This document shows, in pieces, positions 13,763-26,317 of a DNA stretch of 64,000 nucleotides; the first letter of the stretch is position 1, and every line of letters starts with the position of its first letter. The stretch is from NCBI GenBank assembly GCA_034440635.1, contig JAOTON010000333.1, positions 1,522,888 to 1,586,887 of the forward strand, in the 5' to 3' direction. This stretch comes from Lepas anatifera. Its lineage: Eukaryota > Arthropoda > Thecostraca > Lepadidae. The notes beneath the pieces are model-generated. The model had not been told where the DNA came from. It ran no database searches and saw only the letters and a program-made list of their open reading frames with translations. Position numbers and translations under genes: made by a program.

Positions 13763-14528
13763 ATAACACGCGCCCCGCTGGGGTCCCTTACATGACGCGC
13801 CCCGCTGGGGGGGCGTTTTTTGCCCCCTCCGTATCTCGTTCCCCACGAAAGCTAAAGGAAAATTACGGGCAGCGTTGGAAAGCTCTTGACAAGACGAAGA
13901 GATTTTATACGAATAATTTTTATGTCAGGTCAATATTGAGGTCAGCATAGGTCAAAGAAGGCTCCATAGGCTTACAAGAGAGCAGTGTATGTTTCCCTCT
14001 CTAGATCTGCCCTCAGGGGAGCTAGATCAAATTTTTATGCATCATTGGATTCCTCCCATCGCCGCGAATCGAATGATGTATAATATGACCTTGCTAGGTC
14101 AAATAGTCAAAATGACCTTACCCCGACCTAGGTCAGGGTCACAAAGTGACCTGGTATGGTCATGTAGCATGTCAATCGACTCCCCGTGACAATATGAGCA
14201 CAATGAAAGCAAAATGGCAGCAAAAATGGGAACAGATTTGTAGACCCTAATGACGTTATCATATTGTGGAAGTTTCAAGCTGATCGGTTTGCTAATGATC
14301 CCTGGGCGCTGCTTCAAACTCGTAATTTTAGGTTTTGAGGTTGGGTCACTTGACCCTGAATAACTTCTTGACATGACATGACTTTACCTCAAAAATTTGG
14401 TCAGAGGTGGAAAATTGATCAGGGATAAGGTACTGTAAGTTTCGTTGTTCTGCGTCTCTTCGTTTTTGAGCTATCTGGGGAAAACCAGGAGGGGGCGAAT
14501 TTCTCCCCCCCAGCGGGGCGCGTGTTAA
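13763..14528. mobile_element. TTAA-flanked non-autonomous element, copy A
   Basis: The ends are a perfect inverted repeat: TAACACGCGCCCCGCTGGGG on the left and its exact complement ending at 14526 on the right. The right flank is TTAA and the left is ATAA, a one-base change from TTAA. A TTAA target with inverted ends is typical of the piggyBac superfamily, so this is inferred to be a piggyBac-like MITE. The interior carries about eight exact AGGTCA/TGACCT hexamers, including an everted pair near 14131-14146. It shares the AGGTCAATATTGAGGTCA interior with copy F. It encodes no transposase. Confidence 0.75.
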
Positions 14529-14569
14529 TTGCAGAGTTGTGCGACTCACGAGTCAGAGTCGGAGTTTAA

Positions 14570-14715
14570 CTCAAATTCCGACTCATTCGACTCTGAGTTG
14601 AGTTGAGTTGAGTCGAAAAAAATTAGACAAGTGAGTTGAGTTGAGTTGAGCCGGTTCACAACACATCAATGAGTTGAGTTGAGTTGAGTTGTGAAGACAG
14701 CGAGTCAAGTGAGTT
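14570..14715. repeat. left subterminal GAGTT repeat block
   Basis: A series of GAGTTGAGTTGAGT pentamer runs lies just inside the left end of the hAT-type element, matching an equivalent block at the right end. Such repeats commonly bind hAT transposases; here that role is inferred from position. Confidence 0.85.
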
Positions 14716-16214
14716 GACGAAAAAAGTTGGCTCAACAGGTAAACATGTTGTCAAGTAAAAGTGTCTGAATTTGCCTACCTTTTGTAAACCTCCTTTAACC
14801 TACTTTAAAACATTTTCCCCAGTGTTTCAATTTTTAAATCAAAGTTTCAATTTGTTTCAATAAACCAGTAATTATATGGTTCAATTGCTTATTTTAAATG
14901 CCCATCCGGTCTGAAGGAATCCCTAGGCACGAATAATACATACACTCAAAAAATTAAACAGGTTACTATCACTGGCTTTGAAGTTGTGGAACGCACTACA
15001 AAATACATTTCAAAACTCTTAAAAACTTCTCATCTTCAATATTTAATATTACTTCTTTACTTTAAACACTCCAACAACACGTGTCGTCGTCGCTGATTGT
15101 TGTCGTCAGTGGTGGTTTTCTGAGAATATAGTGTGCGCCATTGCTGTCTTTGAAAAACAAATCCAGCAGAGTATGGGCTCAAGCTTAACTAACCTCAAGG
15201 CAAAATAGTAATTGTCACGTGACAGTTCATGAAGTTATACAAATATTTATATGCCTACATGCTACATTTATTATTTTGTCCTAAATGCGCCGTCTGCCGA
15301 CACCCTTTTCATTTTACCTATCAATAGCAAATACTGCTATTAGCATTGAAAAATTGGACCTTTGATTCGACAACATGTTGAGACGTCTTTATTGCAAGAA
15401 TCAGAGGAATTATTTCCTGCTACTGTTTTTGTCTGATCAGAGACCCTTACTTGGCATCTGTGTTTATTTGGATAGCTATAATACATTAGCAATTTTCTAT
15501 GGAATCGTTCTACAATTTTGCTTGAAGAGCGATATGTATGTATTTTATTACAGGTTCTGACTGAAGCTGAAAATTTGATTGGGTTTAAAATATGAATATA
15601 ATTAAATAAAACACATCAAGGTTGATAGAATTTTCATTGCTATTGTCCTTTGTCATATATGGTATACTTTTCCTGGGGTTTGCTGTAATTCTTATAATTA
15701 GCAATTGCAACTAGGTAATTATTGCTTAAATTTTGATAAAACTCTTGGGATATTAATTTTAATTTATAAAAATTACCTAGCCTCATTCTTAAACAGAAAA
15801 AGCAACACCTATACCATCCCTACAAATCAAAATACAGTTTACAACATGTTCTTTTAGTTTGAATCTTTTTTGGCAGTATGGAGGCTAAATTTTTTGCCTG
15901 TTTTGGTGTAACCTTAGCGCTTTTAGAGTCTTTTACATTCCATTTACTTAGTTTTATATGCAATGCTCCTTTTAGAAGTAATTGCAGCATGTGGTAGCTT
16001 TTTTGGGCAGTGACAGTCTGGAAGAATTCAAAAGTTATTCATGGTTGCTGGCTAATTGTTAACCAATGTTTGAATGTCAATTAATTAATTTTGCTTCCAT
16101 TAATCTTCTGTTCCATGTCAGACTTTCTGAACAGCTTGATTTTTGCTGGTTGATTGATTTATTTCTTATTTTTTATATTTATATATTTATCATGTATTTA
16201 TTTCATTTTGCAAA

Positions 16215-16380
16215 TGAGTCGAAGTTTGAGTTGAGTTGAGTCGTGAGTTGAGTCAGAGTTGAGTCAGATGAATTTAGCCGTGAGTCAGAGTTGAGTCGAC
16301 TCACTGAACTCTTGGTCATGAGTTGAGTCAGAGTTGAGTCAACTGCTCTCAGCACTTGAGTTGAGTTGAGTCGACTCAAG
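16215..16380. repeat. right subterminal GAGTT/GAGTC repeat block
   Basis: Repeated GAGTTGAGTC, GTGAGTCAGAGTTGAGTC and similar strings lie next to the right inverted repeat. They are the counterpart of the block at 14570-14715. Confidence 0.85.
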
Positions 16381-16419
16381 AAAATTCTGAAAACACAACT
16401 CTGGTTAATTGAATACATA

Positions 16420-16452
16420 CTATATATATATATATATATATATATATCAAAG

Positions 16453-16520
<68 letters not shown>
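16420..16520. repeat. interrupted (AT)n microsatellite
   Basis: Two AT dinucleotide tracts (about 16420-16448 and 16456-16520) are separated by CAAAGGAC. They sit 9 bp beyond the hAT target-site duplication. Confidence 0.97.
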
Positions 16521-16525
<5 letters not shown>

Positions 16526-16676
16526 AACAATTATGAGCATGTACCTACAGCTTCACCTGAAAGACTACGGCGGCCACCATCTTGGGAAATCCTACCAGGA
16601 CTCTTTTCCACCCGGATGTTCCCAGGAGAATGACCCTAAATATTATATGGGGAATTTTCAAAGAGCGAACTGCGAC

Positions 16677-16954
16677 CAGGGGCGTAGCCAAATGGGGGGC
16701 GGCAGTGACAGCCCCCCCCCTGAGGGCCCAAAGGTTCCCCTTGAGGACACGGACCGTGCGAAGCGCGGCTCGCCCGCACTATGCTCTGTGGCCAAATTTG
16801 AAATTTCATACCAGACAGGGCCCTCTTAAACCCACTACAGCACCATTCTGTAACCAGCAGGGCCCTTTTACCCATCAGGGCCCTTTTGGAGCTGCTGCAG
16901 GGGCCCTTTTTGGGGCGCCGCCCCTCCCTAAGCGAAATCCTGGCTACACCCCTG
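16677..16954. mobile_element. hAT-type MITE, 278 bp
   Basis: The left end is CAGGGGCGTAGCCA and the right end TGGCTACACCCCTG, inverted with one mismatch. Both sides carry the identical 8-bp duplication ACTGCGAC (16669-16676 and 16955-16962). The interior is GC-rich with CCCTTTT motifs and has no coding potential. This is a different terminal-repeat family from the elements at 7.35, 14.5 and 27.1 kb. Confidence 0.92.
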
Positions 16955-16962
16955 ACTGCGAC

Positions 16963-18837
16963 GTCATGATTTCCGAAATTCGGAATCAAAATGTTCCAAA
17001 GAGCGCGGCCTAAGTTACCTTCTCTTCAAATAACCGAGTTCACCAGTGCTCAATAGTTATTCATATGTCCACTGTCTGATGGGAATCACATGTATTTGAT
17101 CAGCTCGTAGGTGTAATGAAAGAATCTCTCACGAGGAGACGCTCCACAGATATATTGCTTCATTTTTTAATCACCATTCATCATGCCGAAAGGACCGTGA
17201 GAGGTTCGTAGCGGCAGTAGGCGCAGCCGCCGGGGCGGCGGGGTCAGTTGTCGGACCAGGGCGAAAGGCTCGAGGCACCAGATTGGTCGCTGGGGGCTGT
17301 CACAGAGTACGGAAACACGCGAACGCGTGTTGCGTGACGCTGCTGGCGACGCAGCGAGCAGTCACGCGCTGCACCTAGCTGAGGGCGAAGCTTGATCGCC
17401 CGAGAAAGACAGGTCTCTGGGAGTAGGGGCCAAAGCTTTGCACCCGTCGTGGGATTCGTCCTGACAGTCTCGAATTCATCACCGCCAAAGATTTCCCTAA
17501 TCCGATAAAACATCTTATAAAATTCGTTGTCGTGGGATAAACAGACACAATAATTTGGAAATATAATCCCATTTTGGAAACCAAATTATGTGGAGACATA
17601 AAAACAACAAATATTGCAGGTTCGAACGCAAACGTTACAATTATGAAAGCTCTAAAAGGACACCAAAGCACAATAATGCCAGATGTTACCGAGTTCCGTT
17701 GAAACTTAAGCTGACAGCAGCTGCAAGAGGTTGGATAAATGAGGAGACATGTGGCTTCTTGCGGCCACAAACTGACTGAAATGGGGTTTGCAGATGAATG
17801 TGATCCATTCAACTTCGTAACAGTCTTACCTCCCCAGTGCACCCACTACAGCTCATGCCTCTATAATCTCACGAACTGTGTCGCAAAATAACTGCTGGAA
17901 GTGACCATATCAAAGAACCGTGTGTTTTCCATAGGATGGAAAAAGCGGAGTTCTTTGGAACGGTCGACCTCCACGACGCGGCTGATCGCACTAATTTTGT
18001 ATGAGGGGCCTAATAAGAGCCTTTGTATCAAGCGAATAGCCTGCTGGGAGTCGAATAAACAAATTGGCGGAGTTTCTACACCCTGGAGGTTCCTTCCTCT
18101 TTCACAACGTTACTCTGAGTCGGAGTGTCGTTCTGATTGCGGTCGGGGTCTTCGATCATTAATAAGGTCTCCGGCCATATAAGTTTCCCTTAAAGCTAGA
18201 CGACTCGCCGCTATAAAAATATATATTCCGTCCCGAAATCGTATTCGGTCGGTACCTCCGCATGAATGAAACAGCTTATCTCACCAAGTTTTCACCATCA
18301 CCCACTGTCATCCTATGGCGGACGTCCGTGATCTCATGTGCACAAATGAATTGCTTCTGCGCTTTTCTGCTTGGATCGGAGAGAGAGCTGTCAACTGCGC
18401 ACTGGAGAGCTGTCGCCTCCCTCACAAGTCTACAGATACGTCAACTCAGGCAAAAACCCCAATCATAATGCAAGCTCGTGCTGGTAACACCCAGGGAGCC
18501 TCCTACCCACATTGCGTCATCCCCTTACCACATACCCCGATTGAAAATCCTGAAGCCGCTGATGGCACCAGGACAACTTCAACATCCACGGGTCTGGCAA
18601 ACTAGTTTTGTTTTGTACGCAAGCCTTCAACAACAGTTTACCTCTTCGTCGAAACCGCCGGCGGAAATGTTCAGCTATTGTCCAGTAATACATATAATGC
18701 ATGTGACTGAACATCCTTCGCTAACGTCGGTGAAACCAGATGGCGATCAAGCAAAGCTCAGCAGCCATTTAGAGGCACTGTAAATGTGCAACGCCGCTTG
18801 AAAGCCCACACTCTCGCAAAAGCAGCACGCTGCCATC
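16963..18837. other. intergenic DNA, no gene recognised
   Basis: No recognisable protein. A TATA-like stretch (GCTATAAAAATATATATT) lies near 18211-18228, downstream of GC-richer DNA, but no following coding region supports promoter status. Several 60-150 codon open frames on both strands show no familiar motif. Confidence 0.35.
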
Positions 18838-19031
18838 CATAGGCGGATCCAGGATGTCTGACGCGAAGGGACACTCTGGTCAGGGAGTGCCACTGAGTCC
18901 CAGAAGGGTGACCATTCTCACGGTGCAGCATATCAGCGGCCGCCAATACTTGCATCCTGGGGGAATCATCGTTCTTGGGGGGGCGCCGAGTGGGTCAATG
19001 GGAAGGCAACTGTCCCCTGGATCCGCCTATG
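18838..19031. mobile_element. probable hAT-type MITE, 194 bp
   Basis: The left end CATAGGCGGATCCAGG and right end CCTGGATCCGCCTATG are perfectly complementary. The flanking octamers CTGCCATC and TCACCATC agree at five of eight positions and differ otherwise by transitions, so the duplication looks decayed. The GCGGATCCAG core is shared with the elements at 27.1 and 41.3 kb, so these are related families. Confidence 0.75.
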
Positions 19032-19828
19032 TCACCATCAGTCTGCCGTGCTGACAGAGAAGCAAAGCTCAGGTATCAAAAACAGGTATCAAAACAGCCT
19101 GCAACAGGGCTCGGCCCACATCGGCTGTCGGCTCCATCCATCACAAGGTAAAAACATCTGTTTTGTACCGGCAGGTCTTGGTCTGTGAATAATGATGATT
19201 TTGCCACCATAAGCGACCAGATAAATTGGAGATTCCAAGTACGACGCCTTCAAGTCTGCGCGATTCGGCTTTTAAGCTCAAATACTTACTCCGTCGATAT
19301 TATGCCATCCCGTCAGTAGAGATCTGTCAGATTTTTTTTCGTATGGCGGCTCAACCACAACATTAATTCGACACCGAGTTTTCTGCATAGCCCTACTTAT
19401 ATTTCTGACCTTAGACATGGCCAAACGCTCGTGCAGACTTTTTCTTTCTCTGAACATGGGAAAAATCATTCCGCGAAGCAAACCTTTACACCACCAGACA
19501 CTGAGAATCAACCAACTTTAACAATACAATATAAGACAATTGAATACATAATTCGGTCCTAGATGGCTGACAAGACCTATTGAGACCGACCTCGTCGAAC
19601 ACTTAGAGGGTTTGTATTGGGCTTAATCACGAATATAATACGCTAGGCTACGATAATAAAACAAAAATCGTATTAAAAACAAATTGCACGTAAATAACGT
19701 TTTGGAGGCACTCCTCACCGTTTGCCGCTCAGTCAGTCAATTCCCATTATTAGCACGCCACAAATGAAAATCATTGCAACGGAATGATCAGAGAAAGAGA
19801 GAAAAAGAAAGAGAAAGAGAGAGAGAGC

Positions 19829-19867
<39 letters not shown>

Positions 19868-22800
19868 GGAGAGGAGAGAGGGAGAGAGAAAGAGAGAGAG
19901 AGAAAGAGAGAAAGAGAGAGAGAAAGAGAAAGAGAGAGAGAGAAAGAGAGAGAGAGAGACCTGGAAGGCTTGCAAAAGTGGGACTCGTTTGGCCAGAAAA
20001 TCATTCGCGTCTCCCGTGACCTCAATACCAGCCCCGGCCCCATCCATTTGTGCCACCTCCCGGGGGCGTTGGGTGGGGTGGGAAGACAATCCAGCCACCC
20101 GACGGCGCACACCGCCAAGGCTAAGGCGCTATTCTCAGCGCTAGCTGTTGGCAGGCGGCGCACAGCTCCGTGCGACCCTCAGCCAACGCATTATCGACAC
20201 GCGTTTTCGTCCCGTTTCTGCGTGTGCGCGCGGCCCAGATCGCCGAAGGACACGGCGCTCACGTTTGCTGCTGTTCTGCTCGTCTCCGCTCGCCGGCGCC
20301 GACGCGACGCTGCGATCAATACAGGCAGCTGGGTTCGAGGCCACCCGACCGACCGCCCCTCCGCCGCAACGCCGCCGCCAGTGCGCCTGGCGCCGCCGAG
20401 CGCGCTAAGCCCCGCCCCCGATCAGCTGGCGCCCAGCTGATCGGCGGGCATGCGCCAACGCCGTAACGCTGGACTTGAGGAGCGACGCCAACGCGGACGA
20501 CGCGCGAGACAAAGGACAGATGATAACAACGCGAGTCCTGGTCAATTTTGTAACGATCAATGCAAGAAAGCTATGTACGGTTGAAAAGTTAATGTTCCTT
20601 TCTAGACAAGTAAGGCCACGTGAGTTGTGGCCTCATTACGGAATCTTCATGAAAGCGAAATAAGCAAGGAACATCTTTCAATAACCGTTTGGCACCCAGG
20701 AACCTGGCTTCAAAACAAAGACGCGGGCCTGCCGTCACACGCAGAGAACACGTTTAAATTAGAGGAACGATGGAGGTCGCTCTGAAAGCGACCGATCGAG
20801 TTCGAAAAGGAACGAAACGACTCATCGAAATCAAAATAGACAGAAGACCTAGCACAATGCAGAAAGGTTTGTTCCTGTTAATTCTACGCCCGTGGTAAGC
20901 ACATGAGATCCCTATTAAGCACATGAAACTATGACATGAACCAATACTGAAGTCCATGAACCATGAAGGTTCTCTGAGCGTGTAATGAGCCGCCAACACC
21001 CATGGGCTCACTGGAGGCCAGCGTTGAGAAACTAGTCTCGCCCGCGGCGGAGGCTTAGCCGAGGCGGTGAAAACCACGAGGCCAGCCTATTTCGTAACCG
21101 ACAAATGTGTTTTTCGAGTGAGGCCCTGCGGAAAGACGAGAGCGACTTTCTAAAAGATGCTATTAGCCCGGTTACTAAGGCTCCGAGCTCGGGGTCGGTT
21201 ACGGAATAGCTCCGCTACGCCGCACCTCATGGCGCGCGGAAGATAGTGAGCGATCGATTCCACCTGCTGTAACACTTTCACCAGTCGTTCGTTTGAGCTT
21301 GATGAACGCTAAAATCGGCCGCCATGACGCCCTGCCCTGCACCGTCGCCGGGTGAAACCTCCTGGACCGTGCACAGTTATGACGATAGGGACAGTATAAA
21401 CAAAATGTGGCGATATCTCAGGCGCATTGCCGAGCTAAGAAAAACTCCATTGCGGTAGCCAGAACATTTCGGCCGCTGGTGCGAACAGATCCTGTTCACA
21501 AAATATCAACATCTCTGAAACTGCTTTCTTTCAATTACTGTTTCATCGTTAGCGCACCGCTCAGATAGGCAGCGGGGCGTGACCTGAGGTCAGGCGGGGT
21601 GACGGCGGCACGGCAGTCGACACCATCTCACCTGGGGTAGCGTCAGCGGCCTCCGCCATGTTGGTGTACCGGATAGTGCGCCCTGGGCGGCTCGGCAGAC
21701 CCGCACAGGCTGCGTCACCGCCGCTCGCCTCGCCAGCACTGACGGCGGCGGCGGCGGCCGAGGTTACAGCCGCACGCCCGCACGCGCTCCCCGCCGCCGG
21801 CGATGCCGCCGCGCCGCCGCCACCAACGCCCGCTGACGAGCTAACCAGGCGGCGACTAACAAATCGCCGCCAGCCACTCGACAACTAGACAAATCCGACT
21901 GTGTTAATCGTTTATGTAAGGTCACGCATTCACTGGTCAGATTTGTTCAGCTTTGCTCGAGGTTTTGCGAATTTGCGCACGCTCACAGCCCAGAGCTTGA
22001 CACCACTAAGCTCGGCGCTATCGATGACTGCGTCCTATGCATGAAAATAAGCATCAAGGACAGCTGATTGACAGGTCCACGCATACGCCAGGCGAGCAGA
22101 GCATGGGAAAGAAATACGGTGAACACGACGCTGAAATAACTGAGTCCAGCATGCCTCGTTCCATGTTTAAGCCAGGTGCGCCCATAGAAGTACAGCATGA
22201 TTCAGCAGTTTTACAAAAGATTTAGATACCCTTCGAAGCGGGTACAAGCATGAGAAAATAAGGAAAAAAACGTCGGAGTCACAAGCAATTCCAGCTTAAG
22301 AGAACGGTGCATTGTACTTATTGGTGGTGACCTGAGCGACGGGAGCTACTTCTCAGTGCATTACCAGGAGTGGCTGCACGAAGGCAGGGGGGAGCGATTG
22401 GCTCTTCGGGTCCACCAGGCACTCCTTGCATACCGGGCGCTCCATATGCACAGACTAAGAAAAGCCGAAACTGTGTACCGTAAGCACCAACTAAACTTCA
22501 AAAGATCAATTAACATCCAAAAAAGCTGACATGCAGACGCGACATGTTTTTTCTGAAGCCCTCCCAGTAATGGGCATGTCGGAGGCCACCCGCTTCGCCC
22601 GCTGGAGAACTTCCTACAAACTCCAAACATAATCAAATTTCCTCGACCAAAGCACACGCCCACTAATGCACCCAAGTCTGGCACAGATCCTCCAGCATTT
22701 GGCAGGCTGTGTAAGTCGCAAAGGCAGCCAAGACACCTAATGTGTCACCAACTGCACCAGCAAAAGCAAAAAGCCCGCCTCTCCAAGTGCCCAGAAAACA

Positions 22801-24329
22801 CAAGTGTTCTGCCATCACAGGCACTAAGTTCTTCATCAGGCGGCCAGAATAGCTGGGTATAACCTGGCGCTTTTGATAAGCGCATAAAATCAGCTCTGAA
22901 ATAACCCTTTAAAGTTATGCATACGTGTAGACACATGGTAATAGAAGTAGCAGCCACCCACGCAGGGGTGAGTCGACAAGGATCTTCACTGACAGAAAAC
23001 AGAGTTCCAGTCTGACGACGGCAGGTGGGGGGGAGGGGGGAAGGCGAAGTCCAAACTTTAACAGTGCTCTAAAGATCAATATCGAGACACTTCACCTGCA
23101 TCAAGTTTTCATTTAGTGTTCGAACACTGCCTGAATGAAGCATGTTTACTTAGGTAGTGTTTTTTGTGACCTCCTTTCACAATAAAATATAAAAAGACAA
23201 AATGTTTATTCGTTAAGATCGACAATAATTCGAGTGCGACACGTCGGCAAACCGAATAAGTCCAAGAAAGAATACTTTTTAAAACGTTCAATCTGACGAT
23301 GAGTCGACCAACAAATAATTTTCTTTGCACTTAGCCGATCTGACGACGGGTCGTGCTCAGAATATGATATATGTTTCGATACTTTACAAATATGTGAGGA
23401 GGCAACCAAAAACACATTCACCTACATCAAGTTTGAGACCACTCAAATAAGCGCATACTTCACAGACCGATGGAAATATATTCATCCATCGAAACCTAAA
23501 ATTTAGAGGGAAACCGGGAAGACCAGTTCACTGGCCTGGAAGACCTGTTCCCGTCCCTTTATCGACGTGTTTCTACCCAAATGTTCGCAAGGCGCCATTT
23601 TTAATGGAGCAACATAATGGTGTTTACCCACTAATCATTCCTTGTTAACCATTCAGCAGCTTCAGTGACTACGCCCCCATTCTCTTTCTCTTTGAAACTT
23701 TTTGAGACATTTAAGCCATGATTTTGGAGTTTTTTATGCCCTTGGCTCGTATCTTTTGAAACTCATAACCTTTCCCACCAAATCTTATTTACTCCATACG
23801 TGCAATACAGTTATTTTGACGACACCTGCTGACTGCGATGAATTTCGGCTTTATTAAATTGATATTAAGCCCAACATGACATAGAAGGCTTTAGATGGGC
23901 CTCAAAACGATGGCTTAGGCACGAGCCGCTTATTTGGCTTGAGGTTGAACTTAGATTGGGAGTTATTCATCCGAATATTTTAGGCATTCCACAAAAATTC
24001 CGTAACCGGCCGCGAAGTTCAACCACTTAGCATATGTTCCAACAACCCATAATGAGCTTTCAGCACAAAACTTGGCCCGAACAGGGAACTGCATATGCTT
24101 TCAAGTGTCCAGGTTGTCAGAGAACGGCTGCTGGAGGCGTCAGAACCACTTGTGAGTGCTCACAAAACACTTGTAGGGCTGGGAACGGCGCCAGCAGCAG
24201 CACTGCCAGCAGGCTCGCTCCCAGGCACGGTCAACAACCACACGTCAACCAAATACTGCCAGAGTCATGCAAATCACCTACACATTCAAATGGGAGCCAA
24301 TGTAATCTTTACGAGATTCGCAATAAATA
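19032..24329. other. intergenic DNA with CpG-rich patches, no gene recognised
   Basis: The region includes the GA tract at 19.8-19.96 kb, CpG-rich patches at 20.1-20.5 and 21.6-21.9 kb, and AT-rich DNA beyond. An inverted pair of GATCAGCTG motifs sits at 20420-20443. Long open frames at 19.78-20.44 kb come from the GA tract (Arg/Glu and Ser/Leu runs) and from GC-rich DNA. Nothing resembles a known gene. Confidence 0.4.
19788..19958. repeat. (GA/GAAA)n purine tract
   Basis: About 170 bp that are nearly pure purine on this strand, built of GAGA and GAAA units with rare interruptions. A polypurine-polypyrimidine mirror repeat of this length can adopt triplex (H-DNA) form and is a common GAGA-factor-type site in arthropods. 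Neither role is shown here. Confidence 0.96.
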
Positions 24330-24337
24330 GGTACAAA

Positions 24338-24532
24338 CTTGGGCGCCGAAAGCGGGGGGACGGGGGGACGCGTCCCCCCCCCTGTTGGCCAACCAGGGGG
24401 GACGTCCCCCTCAAATTTTTGGGTCAATGGTTATTAATGCTGTCAAGTACCGAATATACTAAAAATTCGCCTCCCCGGTCAGCACCAGCCCGGGTCCGTC
24501 CCCCCTGCGAAAATTCCGTGGCGGCGCCCCTG
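24338..24532. mobile_element. hAT-type MITE, 195 bp
   Basis: The left end CTTGGGCGCCG and right end CGGCGCCCCTG form an imperfect inverted repeat. The element is bracketed by the identical octamer GGTACAAA at 24330-24337 and 24533-24540. The interior is rich in G and C runs (a run of eight C at about 24375) and has no coding content. It is a fourth distinct hAT-like terminal family in the window. Confidence 0.85.
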
Positions 24533-24540
24533 GGTACAAA

Positions 24541-25482
24541 TATATACCGAGCATTTTTTGTTTTACGTAGACCAATCCAAAAACAACATCGTGCAGAGGT
24601 AAGAAGTTTCAAGAACAACTAAACTTCGAACAGTAATAACTACACCTTACACGACTTTATATTCCCGCCACATCTTGCGTTTTGCCACTGACTCGAAACA
24701 GAATACCATTCCCAAACTCCAACATGAAAGGAAGTAAGCACCTTCGTCGGTTGCAAACTCAGCAATCAGGCGCTTAGACATACCCAAAAACCGTTGATGG
24801 TACATTTAAGTTGTCACCCTTTGCTCTGCAAAAGGTAACAACTTTGAGCATAGCGCGCTTCGCGAGTGCACTTTTTCAAAACGCGCAGCTATCACGTCTC
24901 CTCTGAACGGGATGGCCCAGCTCAGCTGTTCGGTGGTAACTGCGGCAGGCTCAGGCCCGGTGGGGACTGAGAACTCCCTTAACCCATCCTCCTTCTCCGC
25001 AAATGGTGAGTTATTGGGGGAATTCAATGCTGAACCTGAATTTTTCGGTAGATGGTATAACTTAACGAATTACAAATCTCCTTACAAAGATACTTTCACC
25101 GCCGCAGCTACAAAGGTACTCTCCTACTGCAAAGCACTCTTTAAAGGGAATGCGGTTAAAATACAGTTCCCGCTTCAAACTAGACACTGAACAAGTTATA
25201 CGCCTCTATAGTCGCTAGTACCAAGGTCAGGTTTAGCATGTAGGTTTTACAGAGGTTCAAAGAAAGATTTGTGCACGTTGCGAGCCTTGGGCATTCGTTC
25301 CCAACGTCACCTAATAACACGTGATTATGCGAGGATGGGTCAAAAGGGGGCAAATTTGTATTTTTTCTCCCTGCGAACGGTAAATTCTGGGACAAATGAA
25401 ATATTGATCCAGTGGTTTCTCGGCAAGCTCTATCACATTGCAATCTCAGTTAAAATGCCATTATGAAGCATCCACTTTGCTC
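24541..25482. other. intergenic DNA, no gene recognised
   Basis: Unique sequence with open frames shorter than 100 codons and no recognisable protein, RNA or repeat. A TTTAAAGGGAATG string near 25139 resembles the end of the inverted-repeat family at 25483 and 40672 and may be a relic. Confidence 0.4.
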
Positions 25483-25870
25483 TTAAAGGGAATGTGGCAC
25501 CTTGGTCGAACCCTGGAATGTAGTGTAATTAGGGGAACTTTTAGCCGAAAATCATGGAAGCATCGCTGATTTCACCGAAAAGTGTACAATAAGCTCAATA
25601 TTTTTATTTTTAAAATGCTCCCCTGGGGAGAAAAATAAATATCTGCCTGTGGATGATGTCATAATCTGGCAACCACTACCATATTCAACAGGCTTCAAGG
25701 GCTTCGATTGGCTGATACTCGCCGTGACGTAAGCATATGTCGTCACACCAACATGACAGTCAACTGTGGCCTGCTGCTAAGGGTACATGTAGGGTACATT
25801 TTAGGCAGTTTTTTTAGCTTTTGTCTACGGAAATTTTGAGTTTCAAGACAAATGATATATAGAGCTGAGA
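25483..25870 (-). mobile_element. truncated copy of the AAAGGGAATGTGGCACC element
   Basis: It begins TTAAAGGGAATGTGGCACCT and is homologous, in reverse orientation, to the complete element at 40672-41131. Shared blocks include a CCAATC-type box in TTCGATTGGCTGA, the GATGATGTCATAATCTGGCA block, and TTTCAAGACAAATGATATA near its inner end. The second terminal repeat is absent, so the copy is truncated at about 25870. It has no coding capacity. Confidence 0.75.
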
Positions 25871-26317
25871 GCTTTCTCCTTTCCTCATGAAGATAAAACC
25901 GGAGAACAGCAACTCAACGGTACTTTGAATAAAAAGCAAACGCCGTCACTCACCAAAGTAGGGCGATTTTGACAGTGTTGGTTTCGTTGGAGGATTAGAG
26001 CAGATACAGTACCGGCAACTCCGATATTGCACTTTCGGCCGCTAAACCACCTGCATGGATCACGCTGGCATAGTTTTTCGGAACTAAATATTTACAAATT
26101 ATCAAGTGCATATACAACAATCCACGGATAGGTTTGGTTAACTTTGGACCTGGCCTTAATAAAGGGAAAATAACAGCCTAAATAGCAGCCTCGGTTCACC
26201 TTAAAGTAATCCCTGGCTCAGGCCAGTAGTCCCTTTCAGGCTGAGTATCAATCCAGAAAAATGTACGGCCACCTGGAACTGATATTCAGTCAAAAGTAAT
26301 TATGGTAGTACAGGAAC

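Larger units (their letters stand above)
14532..16403. mobile_element. non-autonomous hAT-type transposon, 1.87 kb
   Basis: The element starts CAGAGTTGTG and ends with the exact complement CACAACTCTG. It is flanked by a perfect 8-bp duplication, GTTAATTG, at 14524-14531 and 16404-16411. Short inverted ends with an 8-bp duplication identify the hAT superfamily. Both subterminal zones (about 14540-14715 and 16215-16380) are packed with GAGTT/GAGTC pentamers in mirrored orientation, as expected for transposase-binding subterminal repeats. The AT-rich interior has no open frame longer than about 70 codons and no recognisable transposase, so it is a deletion derivative or a long MITE. Confidence 0.9.

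Noticed and set aside
19784..20440. 218-codon Arg/Glu-rich open frame
   Set aside because: It is generated by the GA microsatellite followed by GC-rich sequence.
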